From: Cavenderia fasciculata
Lineage: Eukaryota > Evosea > Eumycetozoa > Acytosteliales > Cavenderiaceae
Reading direction: 5' to 3'
Assembly: GCF_000203815.1 (NCBI RefSeq)
Contig: NW_004457695.1
Coordinates: 2,168,054 to 2,232,053 of the forward strand
DNA length: 64,000 nt
Within the stretch, counting starts at the first letter, position 1; every line of letters begins with the position of its first letter. The translations under genes and the position numbers were made by a program. This document shows positions 48,204 through 61,912 of this stretch, in pieces. The notes beneath the pieces are model-generated. The model saw only the letters and a program-made list of their open reading frames with translations, was not told where the DNA came from and made no database searches.

Positions 48204-49402
48204 ATGATATCGAGTATAGTCAATGCAATAGGATCTAAAAAGTCAAATGCAATCAATCATTCAGTTGTGTTTATTCATGGATTGTTTGGTAGTGCATCCA
48301 ATTGGAATGTTATCAATAAACTATTGACTACTAAGCTTTCAGCTGCTGCTGCTGCTGCTGCCGAGCAACAGACAAATATAAATTATGATGTAGGTATACT
48401 ATAATATACCATACTATCAATATATTTTAACATCACGTGAATTAGTTTCATTTCATTGACCTTAGAAATCATGGATCGTCATTACACTTCTCAGAGATGG
48501 GTCTAAATCATTTGGTAGAAGATTTACATGGATATCTAAAAGACAAGAATATATTAAAGAATTTAAATATATCTTATGGTCGAGATGGAACAACAACAAC
48601 AAAACAAAATAGATTGTCTATAGTTGGTCACTCGGTTGGTGGAAAGGTTGGTGCTTTATATTCACTTTATAATCCTCATTTGGTTGATGGTTTGGTTTGT
48701 GTTGATGGTATGATAAAAGAATTAATAATAATAATTATAATACATATATAGTATAGTATTTATTAATTTATTAATTTATAGTTGCAATGACAAGTTATGT
48801 TGGAATTCATAATCATAATTCAAAATTTGAAGCAATGATTAAAGCATCTGAAACATTCTCTGATCCAACAACCAGTCGTCAATCAATTGAATCTATAATG
48901 GAATCTTACCATTTAGATAAAGGTGAAAGATTATATTTATTAAATAATTTGGTTGAATCTACCAACAACAACAACAATGGTCCAAAATTTAAATGGAGAA
49001 TTAATTTAAAAGTAATATTAATAAGATGGAAGAAAAAAATCCCGTCATAGTTAATCATTATTTATTTATATATTAATTAATTAATTTATTAATTTATTTA
49101 TTTATTTTTAGACACTTTATAAACACCAAAATGAATTACTATCATTCCCAGATAAATCAAGTTTAATTTATAATTATTCCCAAGACCTCGAAGATCCTTC
49201 ATCCACCACACCAACATTTAAAAAACCAGTATTGTTTATTGGAGGTAGTGAAAGTCATTATTTAAAGTCACCTCATTCTGAATCCATAGGTCAATACTTT
49301 CCACAACACAGTATCGAATTTATCAAAGGTGGTCATTTCTCACATGCTCAATCCCCTCGTTCATTTGTATCCCTTTTATCAACTTATCTTGAATCTATAT
49401 AG
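48204..49402 (+). CDS. abhd11: Alpha/beta hydrolase, ABHD11-like
   Basis: Exons 48204-48389, 48446-48707, 48782-49011 and 49112-49402 give 322 residues. Family hallmarks occur in order: VVFIHGLFGSASNW (oxyanion loop), DLRNHGSS, the nucleophile elbow GHSVGG (Ser near 130), AMTSYVGIHNH, VLFIGGSESHYL and the terminal GGHFSHAQSP with the catalytic His. The cap-helix exon has FKWRINLK, also typical of ABHD11. Animal and yeast relatives are mitochondrial acyl-hydrolases; no clear targeting sequence is visible in the 20 residues before the first strand. A poly-Ala run from GCT repeats sits in exon 1. Acceptor at 48444-48445 was chosen because it restores HFIDLRNHG. Confidence 0.9.
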
Positions 49403-49740
49403 GAATGAATAAAAACATTAATCCAACAAGATTGTTTATAGTCATGAATAGAGTACTCTATCTGGCAAACACATAGTTTACAATATTTTTTTTTTTTTAT
49501 GGTAATTTTCCAAATTTAGAAATAATTTTTTTAGATTTTACTCTTTTTTTTTTTTTTTTTTGGTTTATAGTAAACACCACCGTTCATTTTGTTGAAACTA
49601 GTTTCCGATAATTTCAATTTATTATTAATTATTTTAATTTATTTATTTCAACAAAAATACAAAAAGGTAATTAATAATAATAATAATAGTAGATTTAAAG
49701 GAATATAATATTGATTTTTAATTAATTTTTTTAATTCTAG
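49403..49740. other. Intergenic region with a likely 5' UTR intron
   Basis: 338 bp after the hydrolase gene with long T tracts (49483-49498, 49546-49561). A GTAATT donor at 49667 and a TTCTAG acceptor ending at 49740, directly before the ATG of the next gene, suggest a 74-bp intron in the 5' UTR. Confidence 0.45.
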
Positions 49741-50482
49741 ATGAATGAACAACCAAAATTTTTAAATCCCCAAGTTTCAAAAGAGGGTAATGTACAAGTT
49801 TATACATTCCAACCAGAAGAACCAGAATTATATACTTATTCAAACGGAGTATTAACACATCACAACAAACCAGAAGAAAAAGATCCCCAAACCAAGTCAT
49901 TCGATAAACCAATCCAAAAGTCATTTGATAACAAACCAACATCATCAAATTCTCCAGTACTCAAAGAATCATTAAAGAAAAAGCAAGATCAAGAAGGCCA
50001 AGGCACAGTACTAGGACAAGCATCAAAAAAGGGTAAATCCAAAAAAGATAAAAAGAAAATGGATAAAAAAGATCAACTTGAACAACATGATGAAACAAAA
50101 CCATCAAAAGGTATGTTAATTTTTTAAAAAAATAATTTGTTTATAATATTATTATTAACAAAAAAAAAACAAACAAAACCAAGTCAATAATGAACCATAT
50201 TATTTATCAACATATCTAACATTATTTATTTTCTTTTCATTTTGTATATTCATTGTTTCATCACAATCATTAATATTCTCTATTATTTTTAATAATGATA
50301 ATGAAAATTATGATATTTTAAATTCAAATGTTGATGATCAAATTATTCTAAAAAATAATCTAGATATGAATCAAAATGGTCCAGGATTAAAGGAAATTCA
50401 TCGTAATCCAAATGTTGGTAAAGAACAATACTTTACAAGTTTCCAAAAATATGTAAACAATTCTGGTCAAGATCACCAATAA
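49741..50482 (+). CDS. Unrecognised single-pass membrane protein
   Basis: Exons 49741-50110 and 50184-50482 give 222 residues. Residues 1-125 are hydrophilic: a Gln/Glu/Tyr-containing part (VQVYTFQPEEPELYTYSNG) then a Lys-rich run (KKGKSKKDKKKMDKK). Residues about 132-158 are one hydrophobic helix (LTLFIFFSFCIFIVSS...). The last 60 residues are Asn/Asp-rich and end HRNPNVGKEQYFTSFQKYVN. With no signal peptide, the basic N-terminal side is predicted to be cytosolic. No family is recognised; the lysine-rich part and tail-proximal helix are reminiscent of ER-resident tail-region proteins, but that is speculation. Confidence 0.7.
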
Positions 50483-50612
50483 ACTCAAACCAACCAATCT
50501 ATTTTTTTGAAAAGAATATTTTAATAGTACATTTATTTTGTTTGTTTATTGTTTTTTTTTTTTTGTTTTTTAAAAAGAAAGATATATCATATATCTTTTT
50601 TGTTTTGTTCAT

Positions 50613-51992
50613 TTAATCCCAATCTGAATCATCATCAGAATCATCATCTTCAGAATCTGAAGGAGCCCAAGCAATTCTTCTTGCAAGAATATCGGCTACA
50701 TTGATAGCACCTGAATCCTTTGAAGCGACTGGTTCAGGAACGGCACGTTCTTCCATTGGTTTGAGTGAACGACCGGCAATGATGGACGAGAGGAGATCGG
50801 ATCTGGCGTCTTGAGCCTTTGGTTTGATTTCGGTAGCCTTGAGATTGGCACCTTCGAGTGCAGAAGCCAATGGATTCTTGGCCGACATGGGAGGAGGTGG
50901 TGGAGGTGGAGCTGGTGCGGGTGGGGGTGGAGGAGGTGGAGCAGCGTTGGATTGGATGACCGACTGTCTCGAGCCGGCGCCCATACCAGTTGGTGGAGGA
51001 GTGGCGTAGTGGTTTTGTGCACTGGGAGGTGGTGGTGTTTGGAAATAGGCAGACGAGCTTTGTGAAAGTGGTGGGGGTGGCAATCCACCATGTCCACTAG
51101 CAGTAGGATGATAATGGTGGTCTTGTGGAGGTGGGGGTGGTGGCATGGCATTGAAACCTCCGCCGGCACTACCACCACTGTTGTGGACGGCTGGTGGAGG
51201 GGCTGGGTAGTTGGAGGGAGGAGGTGGCAGATGGTTGCCGTGGGCAGCAGGCTGCATCGACAGATTGGAGACGTGAGCCGAGCCTGCAGTGGGAGCAGAC
51301 GAGGGTGCGGCGGGCGAGTCAAAGGGGATGAGAATCTTCTCACCAGTGACGGGATCGTAACGCACCTTGTGCACACGTTTCACCTTGACCTCGCTCGTCT
51401 CGGCCGTCTTTTCAGTCTTCTTTTTGAGACGGGCCTCTTTACGCTCACGACGACGTTGACGGGCCTCTTCACGCAACTTGGTTTGCTCGGCCACCCACTC
51501 GTCAATGAAAAAGTCGGGGTTGGTGTAGAGCTTGAGACTCTTTTGATTGTTGTCCATGTAGGGGTCGAGTAAATGCAACTTGGGTGGTGCCTGACATCCC
51601 TGGTACACCTCCTTGACGGTGGGTGGTACCATTGTGCTGAGGAACATCTGATGCTTCTCGGGGTTGTCGGCGTGGTACTCGGCACGCGGATGGCTGTTCA
51701 ACACATCGATACTGCTTCTCTGATGGTAGCTCTCTACAGTTGGGATCATCTGGATGAGTGGTGTCATACGCTGATTCAGATTGTTCAATCTCTGTGTAAT
51801 GGCTGCCGACTCTTGTGTAAGCGATGCAAATATGCTATTGGCGTGACCAGCCAACACCATCAACTGATTGATGATACCAACCGTACTATTTTGCATCACA
51901 GTATCTACAATTGCATCCTTTGATGTCACATTGTCCAATGATGGTAAATTATTCTCATTTACCGATGGTAAATATCTTGTAATTAATACCAT
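50613..51992 (-). CDS. scrA: SCAR/WAVE protein, Arp2/3 activator
   Basis: Core subunit of the SCAR/WAVE complex, which turns on Arp2/3-driven actin branching downstream of Rac. Single exon, 459 residues. The SCAR homology domain occupies about 1-95, starting MVLITRYLPSV with VGIINQLMVLAGHANSIFAS. A basic region RQRRRERKEARLKKK lies near 180, followed by KVRYDPVTGEKILIPFDSP. Residues about 235-380 are proline-rich (profilin- and SH3-binding type, runs of PPPPPP). The VCA end has a WH2 motif (RSDLLSSIIAG with SLKP), a central helix (ADILARRIAWAPSDS) and the acidic tail ending SDWD, whose Trp binds Arp2/3. All parts are intact. The gene is notably GC-rich. Confidence 0.96.
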   Translation of the reverse strand: MVLITRYLPSVNENNLPSLDNVTSKDAIVDTVMQNSTVGIINQLMVLAGHANSIFASLTQESAAITQRLNNLNQRMTPLIQMIPTVESYHQRSSIDVLNSHPRAEYHADNPEKHQMFLSTMVPPTVKEVYQGCQAPPKLHLLDPYMDNNQKSLKLYTNPDFFIDEWVAEQTKLREEARQRRRERKEARLKKKTEKTAETSEVKVKRVHKVRYDPVTGEKILIPFDSPAAPSSAPTAGSAHVSNLSMQPAAHGNHLPPPPSNYPAPPPAVHNSGGSAGGGFNAMPPPPPPQDHHYHPTASGHGGLPPPPLSQSSSAYFQTPPPPSAQNHYATPPPTGMGAGSRQSVIQSNAAPPPPPPPAPAPPPPPPPMSAKNPLASALEGANLKATEIKPKAQDARSDLLSSIIAGRSLKPMEERAVPEPVASKDSGAINVADILARRIAWAPSDSEDDDSDDDSDWD

Positions 51993-52482
51993 CCCTTAAA
52001 ATATATATATATATGTTGTATTACTTCTTCTTCTTCTTCTTTCTCTTTTTGTTGTGTGTTGGGGGTGTTGTGAATAAAGATATTATTCTTTGATGTGATT
52101 ATTATTATAGTTTGTTGTTACAATGATGATGATGATGATGATGATGATGTACAAATATAGATATTACAACAAAAGAGATATATATATATATACAAAAGAT
52201 GATGATCTTCGTTGCTATGATGATGACCGATCTTTCTAATAACCTATCTATCTATCTCTCTCTTTTAAAGTGTATTTAATACACTCATGTTTTTCATCAC
52301 AAAGATCACCTTTTTTTTTTTTTTTTTTTTTAATTTTTTTTTTTAATTAAATTCAGGTGCACTAAAATGGTTGGGTACTTGGCCTTGTTATAATGTATTA
52401 ATAATAAGTATAAGTAGATAGACAAATCATCAAACTGTTTTGTAAGTTTGTATTAATACTTTGTGTTTATTTTTATTAAAGT
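51993..52482. promoter_or_regulatory. Upstream region of scrA
   Basis: 490 bp between the scrA start and the stop codon of the LRR-TIG-EGF gene on the same strand. It contains ATG/GAT trinucleotide repeats at about 52122-52149, TA runs, and T tracts at 52312-52344 typical of dictyostelid promoters. No single site is assigned. Confidence 0.4.
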
Positions 52483-55400
52483 TTAAGCATGTTGACTTAA
52501 TCTAGCTAATTTTGATTTCATTTGTGCATTGTAGTATTTTGATTTCTTTACTTTTTTATAATAGAGGATTGATCCAACGAGTATTGCAATGGCTGCAATA
52601 CCTCCTACTACAACACCAACAATAATCTTCCATTTGTCGTCACTGGATGAACAAGTGTCTTGTTCATTTTGGCCGGTTCCAAAATTGGGTTGGATCAGCG
52701 AATTAAAGGATGGGTCCAAACTACATATTAGACATCTTGGCATATTAATACCAATATAGGCATCTGACAATGTCTGGTTAGACGATGACAGAGTGTTTTC
52801 AATGACAGTTTGATTAATCAATTCATTCTTGCTATAGGTCTTTTTACCATCAGACAAAACGTAATCGAGAAAACTACCAAAAAAGATGTTTTCGTTTTTG
52901 TATACCTTTAGGAATTGTACATTGTCTCCGTCCAGTCCTCTAATGATCGACTCTTCAACGGTTGGTTCAACACCACACCCATTGTACTCTGCCGGCGTGT
53001 TGATCGACAATTGCGTTCTATAGACCACTCTGAGATGATTCAAATTGCTTTTGAACATCCAATAGATGATATTGACCGATAACTTAATCGAGTTGGGTAG
53101 GTATGTCTGGTTGGTACCACCAAATGTAATGGTTCTCGAATGATTAGAGAATTCGATACGGGCATTAACCATTGGCAAAAACTCGGTATGATTCAACTTG
53201 TAATCGTAAGACTCTACACCTGCAATTGCCGTGTCATTGGTACTGTTTGTATAAATCCAATTGTTGGTCAATATCTCTCGAACGATCACATCATCCATAT
53301 CCAACTCTTGAATAGCAACCATTGAAAAATTAAATTGATATCCATCAATTCCAAATGTTGCCGTTGGATTTGTTATATTTGGTTTAAATTCTCCTCCTCC
53401 CTCAACTAAAAAGAAAATAATATTATTAGATAAAAATTGATTATAATTATATTATATATTTGTTTGTTGTTACATACTAAATTCACAATTATCACCAATA
53501 TAGTTGTCACGACAAATACAAACTCCAATGTCATTACATTGACCTTGTCCATTGGTACAATTATTGGTGGTAGTGATACAATGTTGAGTTGCATTGATTG
53601 CATTGATAGTGAAAAGAGTGGCAGATTCAAATGTGTAACCATCGACCACTATACGAACTGTCTTTGGACCGATTGGTAGTAATTGTCCAGTTGGTGTACC
53701 AACATACTGACAAACAAGAGTGGTTGCATTAAGTTCCAAAATTGGACAATTCTCACCACCAATAAATGCTGATGGTTGATCGAAATATTGACCAAATTGA
53801 CCTTGGAATGTTACATTTCCACCATATTGATCTAATGAATTTACAGATGTTGATACAGGATATCCTAATGAAATAAAATAAAAATAAAATAATTAGATTG
53901 ATTGATTTTGGTTTTCTTTTTCTTTTTCTTTTTTGTTCTTTTCTTACCAATAGCATAGAAAATATTTTTTGAATTTAATGTATAATCATTTTGAATTGTA
54001 ACTTTTCCAATCATATTGAGTGAATTGAGTGCTGGAATACCTGGTACATTACAGGTAATGATATAGGTGGTTTCTGAAGCATTCACATTGATACATGGAT
54101 TGTTGTCAAGTGTGATATTGAATGCATACGTTGGATTAAAGAACCCCATGTTGAGAGTTACTTTAAGACCACCTGGAATCTGTTCGATGGCACCATAGTT
54201 AAATATCAGTGTGGCATAGTCATAGGTGATATTGTAACTGACTCCAACCGCAGTAGAGAATACTACATCTACCCATTTTTGATAGGATGGAGGATCGGGA
54301 ACTTTAAATGTTAATAATTCATTTGGAATGATCGTTTCCAATCCATCGGTTGAATCACCAGGTACTGCATATCCAAGATTCTTTCCTCTAATAGTAAGTT
54401 TAGAATCTGTTGTTATAATAAATGTTGAATTTAATGAATGTGCTAAAGAAAAAAAAAAACAAAAAAAAAAGCCAATGTTAATAGAGTGTTATAATTAATG
54501 TTTGTTTACTGCAATCAATACATACGACAAGCAAAATTACCTGGAATAGGAACATCAAATGTAATTTCATTGGGTAATACATTTTTGTAACAATAGGCAC
54601 AATCTGGTAGACTAGTGACACCAGTTCCTTCCAAGCCCATAAAACGTAGACGACAAAATTCTTCTGGGACAGATCCTGTCAATCCTGCATTACCTTCCAA
54701 ATCAATTGCAGCTTTAATTGCATTATTACCTGATACAATATCCAAAGGAATGGTTCCCGTTATCTTATTGCCATTCAATACTCTAAAAAAAATTGAAAAA
54801 GAATGGTTAAAAATTAAAATAAAAAAGAATGAATAGATAGATATGTATGTATGATATTTACAATGCAGAACCATTTGATAATACTCCATTTGGAAAGGTT
54901 TCCAAATCACCATTGATTACACCCACTTCACGAAAATTGGTTACATTGAATGGAAGAGATGATTCAACTTGTCCATCAGTAATACTATATAAAACATAAT
55001 GGCATTCATTAATAGTGTAATTATTATTATTATTATTATTCGTATATTTCTTACAAAGTTTTAAATTTTGCCCATGAACTAGGATTTACAAAATTATAAC
55101 GAATATATCTTTCATTGAGTTGGAATGTTTTATGTTCTAAACGACTTTATATATATATGAAAATAAATATTAATATTTTACAGACTATAGTTTTGTTTGT
55201 GCTTGTAACGTACATTGTTTCAATATTTGGAGTATTAATTGTAAAATTAAATTGAGTTCCATCAAGTAAAGCATCAATTTGTTTAAATAAACTATAGTGT
55301 TTGAAGATATTAAATAAATTTATAAATATATTTCGATCAGAGAGGTAATAAATTAATTGTTTTCTATTACTTACAATGTTTGAAGTGAGTTTGAAACAAT

Positions 55401-56755
55401 ATTTATATTCATTTGAATAATAACATTTGTTCCAGTTGTTGATATTCTCCTACAATAAGATAATAAATAAATAAATTGATTAGTTTGTGTCTATAGCTAC
55501 ATATGTATATAAATATTATCTGTTTATAAAATTTCATACAAAGATTTAAGAGCTGGGAAATTATTTGGTAAAAGGTTAAATTGGAAATTATTTCCTTCTG
55601 AATATGGGAATTGTCTAAAAAAAGAAATAAATGTTAGAGAGAGATGTGTAACAATCGAACCTTTAAAGGTCTTTTTTGTTTTTTTTTATATATACAATGT
55701 TTGAATGGATGTTGAATAAACAACTAAAGGATCAACAATCAATGATTGATTAATAGGATTACCATCAAGGATTCTGTGTAAAATAAATAAATAATATTAA
55801 TATTCGGTCATTTGATTTGATGGATAGGATAGAATAGGAAAGTTTTTCTTACACAGTAGTAAGTGTATTGCTTTTAAATAAATCCATTGGAACATTTGAT
55901 ATCTTTAGTTTTGTTAATGACCTATATATATATATATATATAGATAGACAGATAAATATTAGTATAGTTCCTTGATCAATACAATTAAATATATATATAT
56001 ACTGCCAACATACAAAGTCTCCAACTTTGGAAATGATTGACTAAAGTTGATTGGTATTGAAAGCACATTCAAGTCATCATGAATACTAATAGTTGAAAAA
56101 GGTTAATCAATTGATTAATAATTACGAATAAATAGGTTGTTTCGATATAGATAGATATTTGTTTAAACATACACCAAAGATTGTAACGATTTACAATATT
56201 TCATAAACATTGAAAGAAGATCAAAATTAAAACTACCCTTTGCACCATTGTATTTAGTGAGCGATGGAAAGTAGAGATCCGTAAGTGATGCATTGGGTGC
56301 TGGTCCAGTTGCAAAAACTGATGTAATTAATCTAGACAGTAACCAGAAAGTTGTTAGTTTAGTTGTGTGTGCACTTCTAAAAAGCATTGAGAGTATTGAT
56401 CAAAAAAGATACAAACATTTCTTGAAAATGCTTTTCATTTGTAACAGGATCAGTTACACAAACTACATTGGGAAAGTATGAATTACAAACATCATCTGAT
56501 AGACTATAAGATAGTTGATAGTATGAAATAACCCATTGAAATGAATCAACTATAAATCATAATTATAATATAATTAGGTAAGTTGTGTGCGCTCTACATT
56601 ATAATATATGATCAGTCAGAGATGTACATACGTTCAAGTTGTGGTATATCTTGGTTTTGTGCTTGACCTAAAGAAAACAACAATTGAATGACAATGATCA
56701 AAACAGCAAACCACCTCATAAAAGATAAAGTTTTGTTTTGATTAAAAGTCGACAT
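52483..56755 (-). CDS. Single-pass surface protein: LRR ectodomain, two TIG domains, EGF, long extracellular domain
   Basis: Fifteen exons (starts/ends, 5' to 3'): 56755-56632, 56549-56417, 56331-56173, 56085-56014, 55921-55853, 55773-55696, 55614-55540, 55449-55375, 55291-55214, 55144-55055, 54984-54862, 54782-54526, 54442-53948, 53864-53478, 53405-52483; 1045 residues, every junction in phase. A signal peptide or anchor lies at about 14-32. LRRs cover about 139-440, one repeat per exon for most of it (LVIHDDLNVLSIPINFSQSF; ILDGNPINQSLI; VLNGNKITGTIPLDI). TIG domains lie at about 445-609 and 610-700, with an EGF module (CNDIGVCICRDNYIGDNC) near 720-737. A domain of about 250 residues rich in N-glycosylation sites precedes a membrane span near 993-1015 (WKIIVGVVVGGIAAIAILVG) and a short basic tail. 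TIG/EGF surface proteins of dictyostelids act in adhesion and recognition; the ligand here is unknown. Confidence 0.88.
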
Positions 56756-57457
56756 GTCTTGTCTCTCGAATATCTGTATCTTTCTCTTTTGTTAATAATA
56801 GTAATAATACTACAAAGGTTGTTGTTGAGGTAGACTGATGTTGTTGTGGACTGTTAAGAAAAGAGAAAAGAAAAAGGAAAAAGGATAAAATATGAGAGTT
56901 TCTACAAGAACAGGGCTAACTCTCTCTTTTCTTTGGCAACCATCAACACAACACCATCAATGATCTAGATATCCAGATAGATATTTAAAACGAACGTCGA
57001 ATAAAATATCAGGGAAACCCATTTGTTTTAACATTAAAATTTTAAGGTCGAGCTCGACTCTAAAAACTCTAGAAGAAAAACAAATAATAATATTATTTTC
57101 ATCAACACAAGTGAACGCTCGGCATCACTTTGTTAAAAAAGGTTTTATAATTATAATACAACACAATGATTATACAAAGCATGTAGGTGAAGATAAAATG
57201 AAATCGTCCGCCACAAATTCAAAGTGGTGAAACAATTTAATCATCCATATCGATCAAAATATGCATCAATTTATTTTCCCAATGTTTTCAACGAACCTTC
57301 GAAAAAATCCGTATCCAGACGATTAATTTAAGCTTGCAGATGACTATAAAAGTACTTCATTCCGGTTTCAATTCAAATCAGTCTAATATACAATTTACAA
57401 AATAATAATAATAATAATAATATATATATATATAATAATAATAATAATAATACAATC
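56756..57457. promoter_or_regulatory. Divergent upstream region, LRR-TIG-EGF and actin genes
   Basis: 702 bp between start codons. The actin side has a TATAAAAG box at 57345-57352, about 105 bp before the actin ATG, followed by ATA repeats in the leader. The receptor side has no clear TATA box. GC-balanced segments occur at about 56940-57070 and 57190-57330. Confidence 0.5.
57345..57352 (+). promoter_or_regulatory. TATA box of the actin gene
   Basis: TATAAAAG, preceded by GC-balanced sequence and followed about 25-40 bp later by a plausible start region; the coding start is at 57458. This is the arrangement known for dictyostelid actin promoters, although the oligo-T stretch usually found after the box is not obvious. 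Confidence 0.55.
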
Positions 57458-58676
<1,219 letters not shown>

Positions 58677-59082
58677 ACAAACTCTATATTGTAAATTGAG
58701 AATTGTATATTGTATAAATCAACATGTTGTAAATAGTAATAATAATAAACTCACCAATCCCCCAACATCTGACAGAGTAGATTTTATCCTCAGTTTGATT
58801 AGGTTTTTGTTTTTAAATATAATATATAATAGTCTTTTCAATCTGTACATGTCTTATCCATTTCAAAAATATTTCGTAAATACAAGCTTTAAATTGAATT
58901 AAAAAAATACTTTTCTCTTTCTGATGCTTAAAATTTCAATTCTAATGATGGGTATCTTCAAGTGTTGTTTGTTATTAACATCTCAAATTTACAAGTCTAA
59001 AGAGTACCATGATGGGTATAAATATGTGCACTACTCCTTCTCCTTTCTAACAATAAAGATAGATTAGAAAGTAATAGATAGA
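58677..59082. promoter_or_regulatory. Intergenic region with TATA box before the GBP gene
   Basis: 406 bp after actin. TATAAATA at 59017-59024 lies 59 bp before the GBP start codon. The remainder is AT-rich with no other signal. Confidence 0.5.
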
Positions 59083-61290
59083 ATGGTAGAAAAAAGACAA
59101 CAACACCAAGAGGTAGAAACGATTCCTCTAGCATACCCAGACAATTATTCATATGACCCTAGAACGAACAAGTTAACAAAGACTGGTAATCATAGATCTA
59201 AATTGGTACTCAATCCAGAGGCAATTGAATTCCTCATGAAAATAGATCAACCAATTGCAGTTGTTTCCATTCAAGGTCCTACTAGATCAGGCAAGTCGTA
59301 CATCATTTCTACACTACTAGGTGGCAGAAGAGATGCATTCTCGATCGGACATTCCACCTCGTCACATACCATGGGTATTTGGATATCAACGACTCTGATC
59401 CAAAATGATGGCTTTGCAGTACTATTAATGGACTGTGAAGGTGCATTGGCTGTAGACTCTAACCCCAACAACGATGTTGCCATCATGTTACTGTCGGCTC
59501 TTCTCTCTTCTACTTTTATATACAATTCAAAAGTTGTACCAAATACAGCTGATATCAATCAATTACAGTATGTTGTACACAGAATAAGAAGAATAATAAT
59601 AATAATAATTCAAACCAAATTAATTATTTCTTTTATTTCTTTTATTAATAGTTTTATGGTAAAGTTGATAGGTAATATAAAGACAACAGATGAATCAAAG
59701 AATAGATCGATACAACCAAATGAATTGGTAAGTCATATGCCAGAGTTTATTTGGTTGTTTAGGGATGCGTTTCTGGTCCCTACCAACGATGGCGTGCCTT
59801 GTTCACTTGATGAGTATGTCATGAAGAAGGTATTCCGCATTGACCAAGCTGGAGACTCTGATGCCATCAGATTGTCAAATACAACTAGCAGAGTCATTCT
59901 AAACTACTATAGAGGTGTCAAACCATTTGCCCTAGGGATTCCTTGCAACTCAAACTTACTTCAAGATGTTGCAAATCTAACCGACGATCAATTGAATACA
60001 GATTTTGTAAAGACTAGAAATGAGTTTATCAAATACCTAGAAACAAATGTTCAACCAAAGGTTGGTGCCAATGGATTACCAATTAAAGGTCCAAGTATGT
60101 ATTAAAATGAAATGAAATTAAAATTTAATTTAATAAGATAAACTAACCAACCTATTTATTTATTTATCCTCCTCTTTATATTATAGTATTGGTTGAATTA
60201 ATTAAAGCTTATACAGTATCAATTAATACACCTGGTTCAGTACCATTAATCCAAAATACATGGGATGCTATTGTTAGTACTAAATTGGTTGAAACTCTAA
60301 ATATTGCTGTCAACCATTATGAAACAAAAATGGTTGAAAGATTAGACAACAAACTACCTCTTGAAACCGAAGCATTATTAATTATTCATAATTCTGTAAT
60401 TTCTGAAACAAATCAATTAGCTATTGGCAAAATTGGATCACTTGCTGAAATTGATCAAATTGATCAATTAATTACAGATTTAAAGGTAAATAATAATATA
60501 ATCAATTTTAACCTATTTAATATATTTATAATTAATTTTCAATTTACTAATTATTATTATTTTTTTTTTTTAGAATAAAATATCTGAATTTACGGTTGAA
60601 CAAGAGAATGGTAAAGATAAAGTTAGTATTACAGGAGGTATACTTTTCAAATGGGTTCAATTAAATAATGAGGCAAGTTTGATACAATCACGTCAAGTAA
60701 TGGTACCAATTGCAAAACAATTCCAACAAGAGTTTATGGAGAACCAAGATAGAGATTTCAAAGAGGTATTGTCACAATTGCCAATTGTAAAAGGTCCATT
60801 TTTACTAAGAGCTATTGGTCCAATGAAACTCAAAGTTTGGAAAGAATTTGTAGATGAGGTGTATCGTCAAGAGGAACAGTTTAACCGATTGAAACAACAC
60901 CAACTGCTATTAATAGAAGAATCAAAAAAGAATATGAACCTACAACTTGAAGCAGAGGCTTTCAACAATACACTTGCCGACACTGAAAAGATAGTTTGTC
61001 AACAACAAAAGGAATTCAATGATTCTATAACCGCCATCGTCAACTCACAAACTCAACATTTCAACGAGATGAAAGAGAATGCAGAGAGAAATCGCATTGA
61101 ATCTGAAGCTCGTCTAAACAACCTTATTCAATCAAATCAAGCGGAACAAGAAAGTTCAATTAAAAGACACCTTGAATATATGAAACAACAAAACCAAGAA
61201 ATGGAAAAAACAGCTGCTGAAATTGAAAGATTAAAACGCAGTGGTGGTGGTCGTAGAGGATTTAGAGTATTTGGTGTCAGATTATGGTAA
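59083..61290 (+). CDS. Guanylate-binding-protein family GTPase
   Basis: Dynamin-superfamily large GTPase of the GBP/atlastin group; GBPs act in membrane remodelling and, in animals, in defence against intracellular microbes. Exons 59083-59567, 59652-60094, 60187-60485 and 60574-61290 give 647 residues. G1 is GPTRSGKSY near 65-73, the switch region GHSTSSHTMGIW, G3 DCEG near 117, and the GBP-type guanine motif with Arg-Asp in FIWLFRDAFL near 197. A helical domain runs to about 530, then a coiled coil (FNRLKQHQLLLIEESKK; EMEKTAAEIERLKRSGG). The C terminus GGGRRGFRVFGVRLW is basic/aromatic with no CaaX box, so no prenylation is expected. Intron 1 (84 bp) has no in-frame stop; its removal restores the conserved order. 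Length suits GBPs (about 590). Confidence 0.92.
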
Positions 61291-61499
61291 CATTATCAAA
61301 TTAATTAATTTTATTAAATAAAATGTTTTGGAAAAATGTAAAGAATTATTCTATTCTTTTTTGTAAGTTTATATATAATTATATATGTGCGTTTTAAATA
61401 TTATTATTATTAGTCGAGAAATAAATTATTATTATTAAATTAGTATATTATGGAAATAAATATTATTATTATTATTATTATTTGTGTTTTGAGATTTGT

Positions 61500-61912
61500 T
61501 TAAGCTAAAACAGTACAATTGAAAGCTGATAACATTTGGAGATTAGTAGCACCAATACCAGCTGAACCATATAAACGAATGGTATCACAAGCTGGAACTG
61601 ATGGTAAAGTGCAAACAACTGGAGACCATCCATAGAGTGACTTGCAATATGGCTTGATATTAGTCTTCATTCCATTAAGTACTACTTGTTGTTCAAACCA
61701 AATCATTGTCATTGGTGAATGTGTAATAGTAAGTACTTTTCCATTTTGTACAATTGTATTAACTAAAAATAGAAAAAAAGAAATTTTAATTAGGATATTT
61801 TTACTTGAGAGTATATATGTATCTGTTTGTTTAGTTGATACATACTACCACAATATGAAATTGAAATAAAAGTAAAGAGGAGGACTATAGACAAGATAAT
61901 TGATTTGTTCAT
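61500..61912 (-). CDS. Small secreted protein, unrecognised
   Basis: Exons 61912-61846 and 61762-61500 give 109 residues. Residues 1-20 are a signal peptide (NKSIILSIVLLFTFISISYC). The mature part of about 89 residues has four Cys (KPYCKSLYGW, VVCTLPSVPACDTIRLYG, FNCTVLA), probably two disulfides, and ends VLA. It is predicted to be an extracellular beta-rich mini-domain. Tail-to-tail with the GBP gene, 209 bp apart. No family recognised. Confidence 0.7.
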
